This document shows positions 33,546 to 45,455 of a stretch of DNA of 64,000 bases, in pieces. The notes below the pieces were generated by a model. The model was not told where the DNA came from. It did not search any database and was given only the letters and a program-made list of their open reading frames with translations. The stretch's first letter is position 1. Every line of letters begins with the position of its first letter. Source of the stretch: Actinernus sp. WN-2022 (lineage: Eukaryota; Cnidaria; Anthozoa; Actiniaria; Actinernidae); the NCBI GenBank assembly GCA_030867875.1, contig JAOWCC010001634.1, positions 134,814,022-134,878,021 of the forward strand. The letters run 5' to 3'. The position numbers and the translations under genes were made by a program.

Positions 33546-34257
33546 CGGTTGGAAGGGTCGGGGATACTTTGGCAAATGTTATATTAGATATAGCTGGGTT
33601 TTCCAAGGTGTTTGTTTGAGCTCGGCGGTCAGACTCCTTCAAGTTAGTTCGAGTAAGATATGGGAGGAATGGTTGGGGACGACGCAAATGTAAGGAGTGG
33701 GGAGAGGTTGTACGAATTGGGTAGAAGATTATAAGGATTGGAGAGATGTTTAGAAGGTGAGGTAAAAGGAGGAGAAAACAGGGTGCCCTTTAGACAGCGA
33801 GATAGGGGTCACTATCCCATACCTTAATGCTAATGAGTCCACAAAAGGGATAATATACTATTGACTCAGATATTGTTGTTAGTAAAACAATAGCTCTATT
33901 AGTTTGAACGGAAAACCATAATATATGCACATTCTTATATGAAAACTACCATAATTAACATAATCAACAAACCAAACCGGCCAAGTTTTGACTGTCAAAA
34001 CAATTATTGGCTTATCTATAGAATACCATGCCACTGGAAAGCCGTTACTTGGAAATGGCTATTACGTGAATACTCAGTCCGCTAGACCACCTCTCCTCCT
34101 CACATTTTAAAATGAGATCTTACATGCCCCGTAACCTAACCCTAAACCTAGTAAGTAAGCCTTAGTCCTAACCCTAACCCTAACCAAACCCAAACCCACA
34201 CCCAAACCATAACACCTAGCCCTAACCTTTCTAAATATCTTTGCAAATATAAACGTA
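33546..34257. other. No gene; short telomere-like stretch
   Basis: No recognisable coding sequence. 34130-34230 is rich in degenerate CCCTAA-type units (CCTAACCCTAACCCTAACC), resembling decayed telomeric repeat. Confidence 0.5.
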
Positions 34258-34447
34258 GTCAAGTAGGCCACCCCTCTCCTAGTACATATACGTATCTAAC
34301 TGTATTTTGAAGTGGTCAGTCATTTCCCCTAGCAAACATAGCTTAAGTACGTTTTGAAATGGATACGCAGATACGCAATTAAGTAGACCACCCCTCCCCC
34401 AACATATCTAACTATGGTTTGAAGTGGATACGCGGATACGCAGTTAA

Positions 34448-35042
34448 AGTGCCACTACGATCAAATTTTGAGATAGTGATATTTTTGCGTATTGGTAAAG
34501 AAAAGTTGCTATATTTTTTGTCTACCCACACCGTTTTTTGATATGACGATGGGAAGTCTTATTTTTTGGGGTCCGAATCTTGAGTTTTTATGTCCGCCAT
34601 TACTCGAACCCGTTCCGTGACAGAGCCATGACAGAGCTAATTTCCAGTGAACGTGACGTCATCTTCTCAACACAACAACAGGCGGGGCTACGTTTCACAC
34701 AAACTTTCGCACGAACTTATAAGTAAAGTACATGTTTATACTATTTTTTCCAAAAAGGAAACGAAAGAACGAAGTTTTGAATGGAAATACGCATTTACAA
34801 GAGCGACGCGTTGAGAAGATGACGTCACGACAGCAAAGCGCTGGTCGAAAATCTCGAAGTATTTGGAACACACTTCAGTAATGGCGGACGTGATTTCAAC
34901 GTTAAACTCCCTACAAAATTCGTAGGTTAATTTGGTCCTTTGGTAATATTTTCCAAATATTTGGATATTTCCGACACTGTGTGTCGTTGTGGAAGCCAAA
35001 AAAATAGAAAAGAAAATAGTCGAATTTCGTCGTAGTGGCACT
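34448..35042. mobile_element. TTAA-flanked palindromic MITE (piggyBac-like)
   Basis: Ends AGTGCCACTACGA and TCGTAGTGGCACT abut TTAA on both sides (34444-34447, 35043-35046). Longer inner mirrors include GACGTCATCTTCTCAAC and GTTGAGAAGATGACGTCA. There is no coding sequence. TTAA duplication is typical of piggyBac-type elements. Confidence 0.88.
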
Positions 35043-35046
35043 TTAA

Positions 35047-35324
35047 AGGGCTGTGTCATGGTATTAGACTTTACATTCGCGTTCCGGGCCGGAAACAGTT
35101 ATTTCCACCGACTTTGATATGAACTAACGAACCTCGGCCATGTGGGATGCTTAAAATGAAAGCGAATATGACTAACAAACAGTGTACATAAACAGTCGCC
35201 TGGGATATATTGAAAATTCTTTTAGTCAAGCATTGTGGGAGCGACGTTTAACTGTTTATATCCAATTAACAGCCACCATCCGAGGGATTACTTGATACAT
35301 GTGCAGTACCATGACATAGCCGTT
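35047..35324. mobile_element. Second TTAA-flanked MITE sharing a TTAA with its neighbour
   Basis: AGGGCTGTGTCATGGTA at the left mirrors TACCATGACATAGCCGTT at the right, flanked by TTAA at 35043-35046 and 35325-35328. Removing both MITEs restores the minisatellite sequence GCAGTTAAGTAGACCACC seen in other units. Confidence 0.8.
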
Positions 35325-36725
35325 TTAAGTAGACCACCCCTCTCCCTAACGTATGCCACTATGTTTTGAAGTAGATACGCGGATACATAGACAACAAGAC
35401 CACCCCTCTCTCACACATATCACACTATCTTTTGAAGTGGATACGCGGATACGCGGATACGCAGACAACAAGTCGACCCCTCCCCCTAACATATACATTG
35501 TCAGTATCTATAACTCTGTTTTGAAGTGGATACCCGGATATACAGACAACAAGACCACCCTTCTCCCTAACATATCACACAATGTTTCGAAGCGGATACG
35601 CGTGATACGCGTGATACGCAGACAACAAGACTACCCCTCTCCTTAACATATCACACTGTTTTGAAGTGGATACGCAGTCAACTATTCCACTGCTCTCGCT
35701 AACTTACCACACTATGTTATGAAGTGGATACGCAGTTAAGTAGACCACCCCTCCCTCTAACGTATCTCACTGTTTTGAAGTAGATACGCAGACAGACAAC
35801 AAGACCACTCCTCTCCCTAACATATCACACTATGCTTTGAAGTGGATATGCGGATACGCAGTTAAGTAGACCACCTAACATATCACACTATATTTCGAAG
35901 TGGATGCGAGGATACGCAGACAACAAGACCACCCCTCTCCCTAACATATCACACTATGTTTTGAAGTGGATATGCGGAAACGCAGAAAACAAGACCACCC
36001 CTCTTCCTAACATATCACACTGTTTTGAAGTGGATACGCGGATACGCGCGTGTTACACAGACAACAAGACCACCCCTCTCCCTAACATATCACACTGTTT
36101 TGAAGTGGATACGCGGATACGCCCCTGATACGCAGACAACAAGACTACCACTCTCCCTAACATATCACACTGCTTTGAAGTGAATACGCAGTCAACTATT
36201 CCACCCGTCTCCCTAACGTATCACACTATGTTTTGAAGTGGATATGCAGTCAACTATTCCACCCCTCTCGCTTATGTTTTGAAGTGGATACGCAGTCAAC
36301 TATTCCACCCCTTTTGCTAATGTATCACGCTATGTTATGAAGTGGATACGCGGATACGCAGTTCAATAGACCACCCCTTTCCTAACATTTGAAAACTTGA
36401 CTTCAACTAAACGCAAATTCTAACAAAACCTCTACCCCTTCGAAAATTGGTTCCCAGGCAAAGGAACAGTTCTCAGTAGCGTAAGGGTTAGGATTCGCAG
36501 CTAAACTGCGAGTTCTTTATATGTAGTTAAACTAATCCAAACTCTATCTCGACACATAAAATCACCACTGACAATTGCCCTATATATAGCCCTAGATGGT
36601 TGAGAACTCGTCATTTGCCTGTGAACTTGGGTAATGGTTAGGGTGTGCTTTATGGTTCAGGTTAGGGTTTGTGTTGATGTTTGGTTATAATTAAGATTAT
36701 ATATCAATAGAAAGGGCCAAGGGCT

Positions 36726-36983
36726 ATGATCGTCAAATTCAAGGGTTTTGAAATCAAGTCGAAAGTCATGAAATGCAAAAAGAAGTTGAAGGGCAAGAAT
36801 ATGTTTGTAAATGAAGATCTGACTTGGCGTAATCAGCAGCTCTTAAAGCGTGTCAGAGCAGTTTGTAGGAATCAGGGCTATGTGTTTACATCTGACGGTT
36901 ATATATTTGTTAAGTCCAGAGATGACGAGTCTCCGTTAAGAATCCGTCGAGAATCGGATTTGCAGCGCCATGGCTTCTTGTAA
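36726..36983 (+). pseudogene. LINE ORF1 C-terminal domain
   Basis: Frame MIVKFKGFEIKSKVMKCKKK, LKGKNMFVNEDLTWRNQQLL and GYVFTSDGYIFVKSRDDESP. This matches the C-terminal domain pattern of CR1-type ORF1 nucleic-acid-binding proteins (V-(K/R)-F, N-E-D-L-T, T-S-D-G). The N-terminal coiled coil is missing; the copy appears 5' truncated near 36690. Confidence 0.75.
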
Positions 36984-37379
36984 AACTGATGTTTTGGGCC
37001 CTCTGCCGATCAACTCTTTAAGTTAATATGACTTTACCACAGAACTTGCACCTTAGCTTTCGTTTATGTTTTTGCATGCAAATTTGCATGTTAATTATCC
37101 TAAATCTATAAGTAGTTTTTCTTTGTTTTTTCGTTTTGTTAATGTTTGCTATTTCAGTCACAACCTTCCGAGCAGCAACAGGTGAGTAATTGTTTACTTT
37201 GTGTTCATCTGATAGATGGGGGTTAGTCTAGAAATTTATATGGCAACCATAGGTCTCTTCAACAGTCGCGTGCTAGTTACGTCTCGGAGTGTTTTCGTAC
37301 TACCGGTGATGACATTTATTTTAGGTTGTTTACACATTATCGCTTTCCTGGCGATATATTTATTTATTTTGTAGCGATG

Positions 37380-39295
37380 TTGAACTAAATTCCGGGCCAA
37401 ATCGCACTGGTTCTCTTAACATTGGACATTTAAACGTTCGCAGCCTGAATATTGCTGACAATTTTTTTGCACTGAGCGAGACGTGGTTAAACAATTCAGT
37501 TTCTAACGATTCTTTGTGTATTCCTGGCTTTTGTCCTTTAATTCGATTAGATAGGCAGGATGGGAGGCGTGGTGGCGGCGTCGCTTTTTATATCTCTTCT
37601 TCGATTGGATATACATTGTAAGAGAAGGCATGATTTAGAAACTAACGAACTTGAATTATTGTGGGTTGAAATGAAGCTCAATCGCATCACCTTTCTTTGT
37701 GGTGTTTGTTATAGGCCGTCATGTAATGACTCCGCAGCTAATATTAAATTCTTAGAAAATTTACAAGTATGTTTAGATAAAGTTTATTTAAAGCCAGACA
37801 CGTTTGTTACGTTGCTCGGTGATTTTAAGGTATCAGGAGCCCTTCAAGAGCGCTTCCCGAAAACTTTCAATTGCGCGCGTTAAATTCAAGAAAACCCCTA
37901 CAAAGTATATATTTTATGAAAGCTTAATAAATATAGATTCTAGAAAACAGCTTGATTTTCCTCGTTAGTAAATACTCTTTTATTTATTGTGATTTTAATC
38001 CAATTTGACCATACCTTATACCAAAAGCTCGTGTCCCTCGGGAATTTGACGAAAATCCGAGCTGAAACGACCTTCATAAAGTAGAGATATTGGTCTAAAA
38101 AAGAGTGTCTCTGTTTTCTGATATCTTATTCCGTCGCGAAAATAATCAACTGCAAAGATCCAGAATACCTTTTTTAGGGGTTGAAGAACGAAAGATGAAA
38201 GTATCTCAAGAACAAAACAACGCATAAAAAAACTGAGACACTCTTTTTTGCCAACATATTGATCTAGCCTTATGCCAATTTTCAATCCGATCTATTAACA
38301 TCTAGAGGGACAGGAGCTTCGAATACATGATACAAAACTTGCATTTATAACGCCGTAAAAAAATGGTTTGAAAGTTTCCTGGCATCCCACTGAGGTTTGT
38401 TGACACAATTAACTTATCTGTCATTAAGAATGTCATTTTTCCAGTATTTGATGTTGAGCAGTAGGTATAGGGGAACACGATACCATTTTGTTCATGAAAC
38501 GGCCGCATGCGATTTTGCGCGCTTCTGTGAAGGACTACTCAGACCACGATCAGTTAGCTCTTCGGTGCGATATCTTCGGTTTGAATATCGCAGTAGACAA
38601 GTTCAATTTTAGCGTTACCACTGTCATGGTATTTCAAAGAAATCATGAGTGCACAGAGAAGGCAAAGAAGAAGAAAGCGTAGAGAAACAGCCAAACCAGT
38701 ACAATAACTATTACGGAAGATCGTGTTAGGTTTCTGTTGTTCTTCGTCTTCGGCTATCGAAGGCGAAGTTACAGTCGAAACTTCGGGGTGAAGTTTAAGG
38801 GCACTTGCACTCTTTCAACTTGGAATTGACTTTGCAGAATCTCCAACTTCTGCCCACTGCTTATCTTGGTTATAATATGAGCCAAGATCGCTTTCTGTCA
38901 GCGTCAAAGCGAACATAAGCCCTCCCTAGGCACCTAGCTTCAAATTACGAATTGAGCTATACATATATTTCTGTGTGAAACGTAAATAAATAGCTTCAAG
39001 ACGAGCTAGACGAGTGAGCGTGATTCGTGTTTATTTATAAAAGTTCACGTTTTTTCGCGGTTTCCATGAGGTTATTTTTTTCACAAAAATGATCGCATAA
39101 AGGGCTCCTGATACCTTAACGCTTCTTATGATTCTTCTAATTCCACGCATAGTAATGACTTCGGTACATTATTTTATCACTGGATGGAATGTAACAACTT
39201 ATACCAAGTGATTAACGAACCTACACGCGTTACAAAATATATGGCGCAACTCTTTTCGATTTAATCATAACAAACTGTCCCGGGTATTTCGTTAA
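37380..39295 (+). pseudogene. LINE apurinic-like endonuclease, split by a TTAA element
   Basis: Translation gives LNIGHLNVRSLN, a short deletion, FFALSETWLNNSVSNDSLCI, LIRLDRQDGRRGGGVAFYIS, NELELLWVEMKLNRITFLCG and FVTLLGDF at 37828. The next LINE codons are at 39116: removing the insertion and one TTAA rebuilds the GDFN motif followed by ASYDSS. Downstream NEPTRVTKY and LIITNCPGYFV are readable with small indels to 39291. Confidence 0.88.
37829..39115. mobile_element. TTAA-flanked DNA element in the LINE GDFN motif
   Basis: Ends GGTATCAGGAGCCCTT and AAGGGCTCCTGATACC are mirrored and abut TTAA (37825-37828, 39116-39119). The 1287-bp interior has no transposase that I can recognise. piggyBac-like by duplication. 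Confidence 0.9.
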
Positions 39296-40986
39296 GGTTA
39301 CCCTATACCTTCGCGGCATGTTTTCTTAAAAAAATTGTTTTTTAATGCTTTTGAAATTGATGGTTTGATCTTGATATTTCCTAAAAAAAATTTTTTAAAC
39401 ATGCAAAAGTTTGCGAGATATTAGAAAAAAACCTAATTTGAAGGAAAGTAAATAAATCGCTTAGGCGTGATAAATCCCTCTGATCCCATTACGTACCACA
39501 GGCACCCCGCTGAAGTTTTGCGGGAAACTACATCCGGAGCTTCAGAGTTCAGACACACAATGAGCCGTGACTCGTGAGTTCAGTGATTTTATAGCGTTTA
39601 ATTTACCGGTATATCGATCGTGGATATATCCAGAAGAGAAAAGAATAATCCTTGGATAAAAGGTAAAAAAAAGAAGACAGGCCTCAAGAAGATTCAAGAG
39701 AATGAGCTCGAGAAGGAGCAAAGTTTCAATACGGAGAAGAAAGTGATGCGGCTCGTGGTTCGAACAGCCTTCATGTTCGACGACTCCCACTTCGAGTTCT
39801 ATTAGTACTGCTACAACTCCGACGGAAAGCTGCTCAGCTAGTAGGCTTAAACTTTTGCCAGGTACAAGAAAAGAGACGGCAGATTCAGAGAGTAGCAGCG
39901 AGTCCGCATCCGACTCCGATTCTAACTGATGTCTTGCAATTGGGTGACTCGCCGTTTCCAACCTGGGCCGTGGTCAATCCAGGAGTTCTAAATCGTGAAC
40001 TTGAGCGAAGTTCAGCCGGTCGATTTTGCGGAACTGAAGGAATCATCGCAGCTAACATAGCAGGTTTAGGGTCAACATCAACGTTCGTAGCACGAGGTTG
40101 CCTGCCACTCGCTTTCCCCTTCGCTCTTGTTTGCGGCGTTGCCTTTCGACGCGATTTAGTTTTCGATATCCGGCCCTCTCCCTTCTTGGTACAACCCGTT
40201 GATTTACCTTTCTTTTTCCCCTTTTGCGTATTATCTCTAGTTTTGGCCATAACAAAACGCTCTTTTGAATATTTGTGACACGACACTAGTATGTATGTTT
40301 CTTATGCAATTTGAGCCACGTACTAATTTCCCGCGAATTTCTGGACTTGATTCATAAGCTCCGGGGATCCTTACATATAATTGGCTGGTTGGTTTAAGTG
40401 TTGACGTTTGCTTTGATGAGGTACGATGTGTTTCCTAACCTTCAGAAGCCAAAAACGCCGATAGATTTTTATGCGTATTCACTGTCTTTGGGTGAATTTA
40501 TAGGGTATGAAGACTTGTCAGATCTTGATGAAACTTGGCCTAGTGTTAGAGGAGCTACATATGAACCAAATAGTGTGAGCGTTTAGCGATATTTTAATTA
40601 TTTTTCTTATAAGAGTACTTGCCGTGATGAAACACAGAAACTATTTAAATTGAAACTTTGAAGATGAATTGCATTTGAACAAAGTAAAATATTAAAAGAC
40701 GCTCACACACTTTGCCAGACCATCATGTGCTGATTGACATTATGCAGCGGAATCGTCCGTAGGCGCGAATGCGGAGGGACATAAATTCACTTCTGTGAGA
40801 TACGTCTTTTTGCGTTTGTTGCCTTAGCATTTACTGAAAATGTAATATTTGTGCACAAAAAAAACATTTCAGCGCATTCTACATTATATAACCTTTCCAG
40901 TGATATATAGGTTTCTATACTTTCCTTTAAAATGATGCGAGTGCGATTTCATTTGCGAGAGACACCCGCGAAGGTATACGGTAACC
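39296..40986. mobile_element. Second TTAA-flanked DNA element in the LINE
   Basis: GGTTACCCTATACCTTCGCGG is mirrored by CCGCGAAGGTATACGGTAAC, flanked by TTAA (39292-39295, 40987-40990). A minus-strand basic frame (about 40250-39930; Lys/Arg/Ser-rich, no cysteines or DDD motif) and a plus-strand basic segment near 39620-39800 lie inside. I cannot assign either as a transposase. The LINE resumes downstream with NSGTLSPPAN. Confidence 0.85.
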
Positions 40987-41019
40987 TTAAACTCAGGAAC
41001 TCTGAGTCCTCCAGCTAAT

Positions 41020-41276
41020 AGGCCCTTTGCAGCCAACAAATCACGTGGTTGTACTGGAGAGCAAAACAATAACTGACTTCATTTATTTAAAGGCCTTGTA
41101 CGAGATCGGTATTGCTATTAGAAAAACCTGTTTGCAAATGCTATTTTCCACCTCCAATCAATTGCCGATCTTTCTAAAACTGCGTTTTTAAAGGTAGCTT
41201 GCTCTCCAGTATTCATGGCAATTCATTCGTTAATGAAGTATTATATCAGCACGTGACTGTTAGCTGCAAAGCGCCC
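41020..41276. mobile_element. 257-bp MITE in the LINE
   Basis: AGGCCCTTTGCAGCCAACA at the left mirrors TGTTAGCTGCAAAGCGCCC at the right, with TCACGTG and TACTGGAGAGCAA blocks also mirrored. AT is duplicated (41018-41019, 41277-41278). Removal joins SGTLSPPAN to CDHSLIFARLN in frame. Confidence 0.85.
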
Positions 41277-41278
41277 AT

Positions 41279-42884
41279 TGTGATCACTCTTTGATTTTTG
41301 CACGTTTGAATATCTCGGTAATGAAACCTAAGTGTCATAAGAGATACATCTGGCTGTTTAATGATGTTAATGAACAGGAAATTTGTAATGAATTTTGAAG
41401 TTTAATTGGGATGAACAAGTGTTTAGCAATTTGCTCGACTGCAATGAAATTTATAATCGATGGTTTGAGTGTTTTCATAGCATAATCGAGTCCAAAATAC
41501 CAAACAAGGAAGTGACTGTCCGGCCTCGAGACAAGCCCTGTATGGATGGCACTGTTAGACAGGCAATAAGGAAACGGAACCGATTATTGAAACTGTACAG
41601 TAAGCGGAAAGCGCCATCTGTTTGGGAAAAGTATCGACAACAACGGAATCATACAACTGCACTGATAAGTAAGGACAAGGTAAAATATTTCGACAACGTA
41701 AATGCTAAATTGCAGGACGCCTCAACTGGACCAAAGAAGTGGTGGAGCATTGTGAAATCATTATACAGTCAAAAAGTGCAGTCCTCTGTGCCTACACTAG
41801 TTGAAGGCCCTAGGCATATCTCTGACGCACGAGAAAAGGCAGATTTATTTAATGAGTATTTTTGTAATCAGAGCAGGATCGATGACGAATTTGTATCTCT
41901 TCCAAGGGACACAACGCTTTTCCAGAGCCATGTTCTGCTGTCAGATATCCGTACCACAGAACGCGAGGTTCACGATTTATTAAAAAAGTGTTGATGTCAG
42001 CAAAGCGTGTGGGCCATACGGTATCGGAAATTGGATTTTCAAACTCTGCACTGACGGCATTTCTTCTTCGTTTTCTAAGCTAATTAATATTTTCTTATCT
42101 GCAGGTCTTTTTTCATACCGATGGACGTTTGCCAATGTTCTTCCTCTTTTCAAGAAAAACAACCGCCAGTCGAAATTGAATTATCGCCCAGTCTCCATTT
42201 TGTGTTCTCTCTCAAAGATCATCGAAAAAATTGTATCTATTTGGCTTATATTTTTTTAATGAAGATAGGCTATATCAATCCTTTACAATCGGGTTTTCGT
42301 CCCGGTGACTCTTCTGTCAATCAGCTTGTGTATTTAGTCCACAAAATTTATGAGGCATTTGAGGAGGGCAAGGAAGTTGGATATTAGTAAAGCCTTCGAT
42401 AAGGTCTGGCATAGGGGACTTCTTTTCAAACTGCAGTCACTAGGAATCAGAGGGTCATTGTTAAAATGGTTTGAAAGCTACTTGTCTAACCGCAAACAAA
42501 GAGTAGTTATAGACGGGCAGTCATCAGATTGGCGAGATATTAAAGCAGGAGTGCCTCAGATCGGTCTTAGGACCCTTCTTATTTTTATTTTATATTAACA
42601 ATATTACTGATGATATTCAAGCAGACTGTTTACTCTACACTGATGATACTTCACTTTTCGAAATTTTGGACTCACCTGGAAAGTCTGCATCAATATTGAA
42701 CAACGACCTTGAAAAAATCACCGAATTTTCTAACCACACTCATCTCGGAGTAACCTTGTCTTCAAATTTGTCTTGAAGAGCCCACGTTTTGAATGTTCAC
42801 CAGGAGGCAAGTAAAAGGTTAAATATACATAAAGGAATTCGGTATAAAGTAGGCAGGGATATACTAAGTAACGTCAGTAACTCG
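41279..42884 (+). pseudogene. LINE reverse transcriptase
   Basis: It opens with CDHSLIFARLNISVMKPKCH, then the linker YFDNVNAKLQDAS...KKWWSIVKSL. The fingers/palm include KACGPYGIGNWIFKLC, LNYRPVSILCSLSKIIEKIV, SGFRPGDSSVNQLVYLVHKI, LDISKAFDKVWHRGLLFKLQ and WRDIKAGVPQ. The catalytic box LLYTDDTSLFEIL has YTDD at 42636-42647. Frame breaks occur near 41990, 42260, 42385 and 42565. The expected YADD alanine is threonine. The thumb continues to AHVLNVHQEASKRLN before the SINE. Confidence 0.88.
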
Positions 42885-43000
42885 TAACAGTCTAGTGAGA
42901 CTGGTAAACTTGAGGCCGACGGGAGACCTACGATTTTACGTCCTTATCCGAGAAGACGTGAAGGTCTAACCATTTGCAGTTGTTTCACAAAAGCTGCACC

Positions 43001-43039
<39 letters not shown>

Positions 43040-43110
43040 CCGGGGTTTGAAACCGCGACGTACCACCCGCGCAACCGACCGGAGCTTAACCACTGAGCTA
43101 ACCGGGAGGC
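42885..43110 (-). mobile_element. tRNA-derived SINE in the LINE
   Basis: The minus strand begins GGCCTCCCGGTTAGCTCAGT (pol III A box TTAGCTCAGTGG), has a B box GGTTTCAAACC about 40 nt on, and then an unrelated body reaching 42885. LINE translation is found on both sides. A duplication of about 29 bp (GGCCATAATGGAATATGCTGA) lies at 43109-43170, at the SINE's 5' end. Confidence 0.8.
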
Positions 43111-43883
43111 CGTTAGGCCATAATGGAATATGCTGATTAGGCCTGTTAGGCCTATAATGGAATATGCTGACGTCTTATGGGACGCATGCACTGGTGGCGA
43201 GAGCGACCTCGTTGAGTCTGTTCAGTATGAAGCTGGAAAGATCGTTACGGGTGCTATGAAGGTACAACACGTCTTATGCATGGAAGAGCTGGGGTGGGAG
43301 CTAATGAAAACTAGGCGTGCTATTCACAAACTCACACTTTATTTTAAGATTGTAAATAATTTAAGCCCGCTTTATCTCAACGAATTGCTCCCTTCCAGAG
43401 TTTGTGATAGAACACGTTTTCCCTTGCGCTCCGCACAAAATTTCACGCTATATCCTGTCCGTACAGAACGTTACAAGAAATATTTTTTCCCCTCTACTAC
43501 TAAGTTGTGGAATGAGATTGATATCGAAATTCGTTTGCTTGATGCATTATGATTACTCACTTGATAGGTATTCTTCTATAATTCATACCAGACTTCGACT
43601 AGATGCATGTGCTCTAAATCATTATCTCTTTAAGATTGGGATCACGATTTCTCCTGCATGTAGCTGTGGTTTTAGTAAGGAAAGTATATCGCATCTTTTT
43701 TTACACTGTCCCACCTATGCTGCCCTCAGACCAAATTTTCTCTCCGGTGCTGGTCGGATCGTTTCAAACAGATGGTTGAGCTTTCCAGACTTTATAAAAC
43801 TGACTCGTAATTTTTCTATTTGGTCTTCCTTGTTAACCAACGATGAAATTGTTGATATTTTTACCACGTTCAGTACTATATAA
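43111..43883 (+). pseudogene. LINE ORF2 C-terminal Cys/His domain
   Basis: Translation PIMEYADVLWDACTGGESDL, ESVQYEAGKIVTGAM, then FFPSTTKLWNEIDIEIR. After a shift near 43540 come ACSCGFSKESISHLFLHCPT and a tail ending at 43883. The CxC...H...C cluster is the zinc-like motif at the end of many APE-type LINE polyproteins. Confidence 0.85.
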
Positions 43884-44507
43884 GAGAGTCTACTCGCTTT
43901 CATCTGTCATAACTTAATATTTTTTTTAAATTATTATTTCTTTATCGTATAGTCTGTAGTTTGTAACGTCCATCTCTCAAATGTATAATACTGTATTATA
44001 AGTGTAACGCGTGAGCCCCCTAGATGAGCTAATAGAGCTCTTGGGTGAACTCGTAATAAAAAATAAAAATAAAAAAAATAAAAAATATCAATAGCATTTC
44101 GGCTTGTGATTACCGGTGAATCCCTCCCCCCGGAGGGCCAGGGGGGCGGGGTGAAAAGGGTGAAAAATCGTAAAATGTGTACCCTTTCCAAGGCTTGAAA
44201 CTAAAATATGAGACCCTATTTAAGGGATAAGTGAATACTCAGAATTTATTGAAGACTATTCCGTTTAAAGCAGGCGCTGAGCAAATGTACGATATTGCAT
44301 ATCAAGAGTTAATTAGGGGAACAAAACATCCGTACCCTATTTAAGGATTGGATATTTTATTTAAAGATGGTAATACAGAATATGAGACCCTATTTAAAGG
44401 TCCAGCACTTCGAAAACCAAACCTATCGCGCGGCACATTGGGTGAGACCTCGTCGATTATCTGTGTCAGGTTCTGAACGAACAAACAAAGATGAATATAA
44501 ACACTGG

Positions 44508-44673
44508 TATAGACCCATTCGAAAAATGGCGCCCAATTTAAAAAGCTATTGTCCTGGTAACGTGAACACGAGGCTAGTCAGTCCACACAAAAGCTTTTGA
44601 CCATATAAGCGAGGCTAGTCAGTACTAAACAATAGTTAGTTAAATTGGACGCCATTTTTCGAATGGGTCTATA
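44508..44673. mobile_element. 166-bp hairpin MITE
   Basis: TATAGACCCATTCGAAAAAT and its mirror ATTTTTCGAATGGGTCTATA continue through GGCG(C)CCAATTTAA. The ends read TATA, compatible with a TA duplication. CGAGGCTAGTCAGT is repeated in the loop. Confidence 0.85.
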
Positions 44674-45182
44674 TAATCAACTAACGTCGATTGAGGTATG
44701 CTAAGATGAATATAATTGGCGAAACACCAGTATTAATTGCACTATTCATTCAATGCATACTAGAATTATGTTAACTTGTAGTGAAAATATGACATGAATC
44801 AAGATATGTACATGTACTTCACCAGGATATATCTGTTTTCCGTTTTAACTGCTTTTGTTTTGAATGTACAACCAGGGGTGAATAAAAAAAAGATAATGAA
44901 TTTAGCTGGTTAGAGCAAATGTAATGCGTATGAAATGTTCCCAATTACTTTGTCTTAAATAATTCACCGAAGTATAGGTGAATGTCTTGAAGAAACGACA
45001 ATGCATGGGAGACGTTTATGCGCCCCATTGATATTGTTGTTGAAATTAATTTCTCCTCATGGTGTACTGGAAACCAAATTAATGTTTCCGCAATTTTTAG
45101 TTGACAGTTCATCTGTTATCAAAACAATAATACCCCGACAAACTTCCGCGTAATAAGTAGACGTTCAACAAGAATAATAGGG

Positions 45183-45455
45183 GAGCCAGGGTTGCGCTTC
45201 GCCTCTCACTTCTGTCGCCCAGGTTCGAATCCCGGACGCGGCGTCATATGTGAGTTAAGTTTGTTGGTATCTCCCTTGCTCCGAGGGTTATTCTCCGGAT
45301 TCTCCGGTTTTCCTCCCTCCTCAAAAACCAACTTAATTCCAATTTCACCATGGAGTTCGTCGGAATACTTAAACATAAGCCTCTGGCTTGGGAGACCCGG
45401 TAACGGCTTCCTGTATCTTCGACGTAAAATAAACCATTTATTTTATTTATTTATT
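45183..45455 (+). mobile_element. tRNA-derived SINE
   Basis: Has an intact B box GGTTCGAATCC at 45222-45232 and a decayed A box about 35 nt upstream. The body contains TTCTCCGGATTCTCCGGTTT and CACCATGGAGTTCGTCGG, ending in TTTA-rich tail (ATTTATTTTATTTATTTATT). Confidence 0.7.

Larger units (their letters stand above)
34258..36390 (+). repeat. 66-bp minisatellite array, split by two MITEs
   Basis: Degenerate units of about 55-75 bp share GTTTTGAAGTGGATACGCGG, ACAACAAGACCACCCCTCTC and CTAACATATCACACT, with an internal GGATACGC octamer repeated a variable number of times. An array-wide open frame appearance is a by-product of the repetition. The array is interrupted at 34444-35328. Confidence 0.92.
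36690..44095 (+). mobile_element. Near full-length CR1/L2-like LINE with four nested insertions
   Basis: In order: ORF1 C-terminus (36726-36983), endonuclease (37380-41390, interrupted three times), RT (41395-42770), a SINE, the C-terminal Cys/His domain (43111-43883), then an A-rich 3' tail (AATAAAAAATAAAAATAAAA near 44060). Insertions at 37829-39115, 39296-40986, 41020-41276 and 42885-43110 are all younger than the LINE, because LINE translation resumes on the far side of each. Frameshifts in the endonuclease, RT and C-terminus show it is inactive. Confidence 0.88.

Noticed and set aside
33328..33687. Proline-run frame on the minus strand
   Set aside because: Translation of the antisense of the poly-G tract and the recombinase fragment.
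34130..34230. True telomere or chromosome end
   Set aside because: CCCTAA units are few, decayed and internal, with normal repeats on both sides.
35353..36128. Long repetitive frames rich in NKTTPLPNISH-like peptide repeats
   Set aside because: Produced by the 66-bp minisatellite being divisible by three; not a plausible gene.
39542..39961. 139-residue minus-strand frame in the second TTAA element
   Set aside because: Leu/Glu-rich composition mirrors Lys-rich sense codons on the other strand and no transposase motif is visible.
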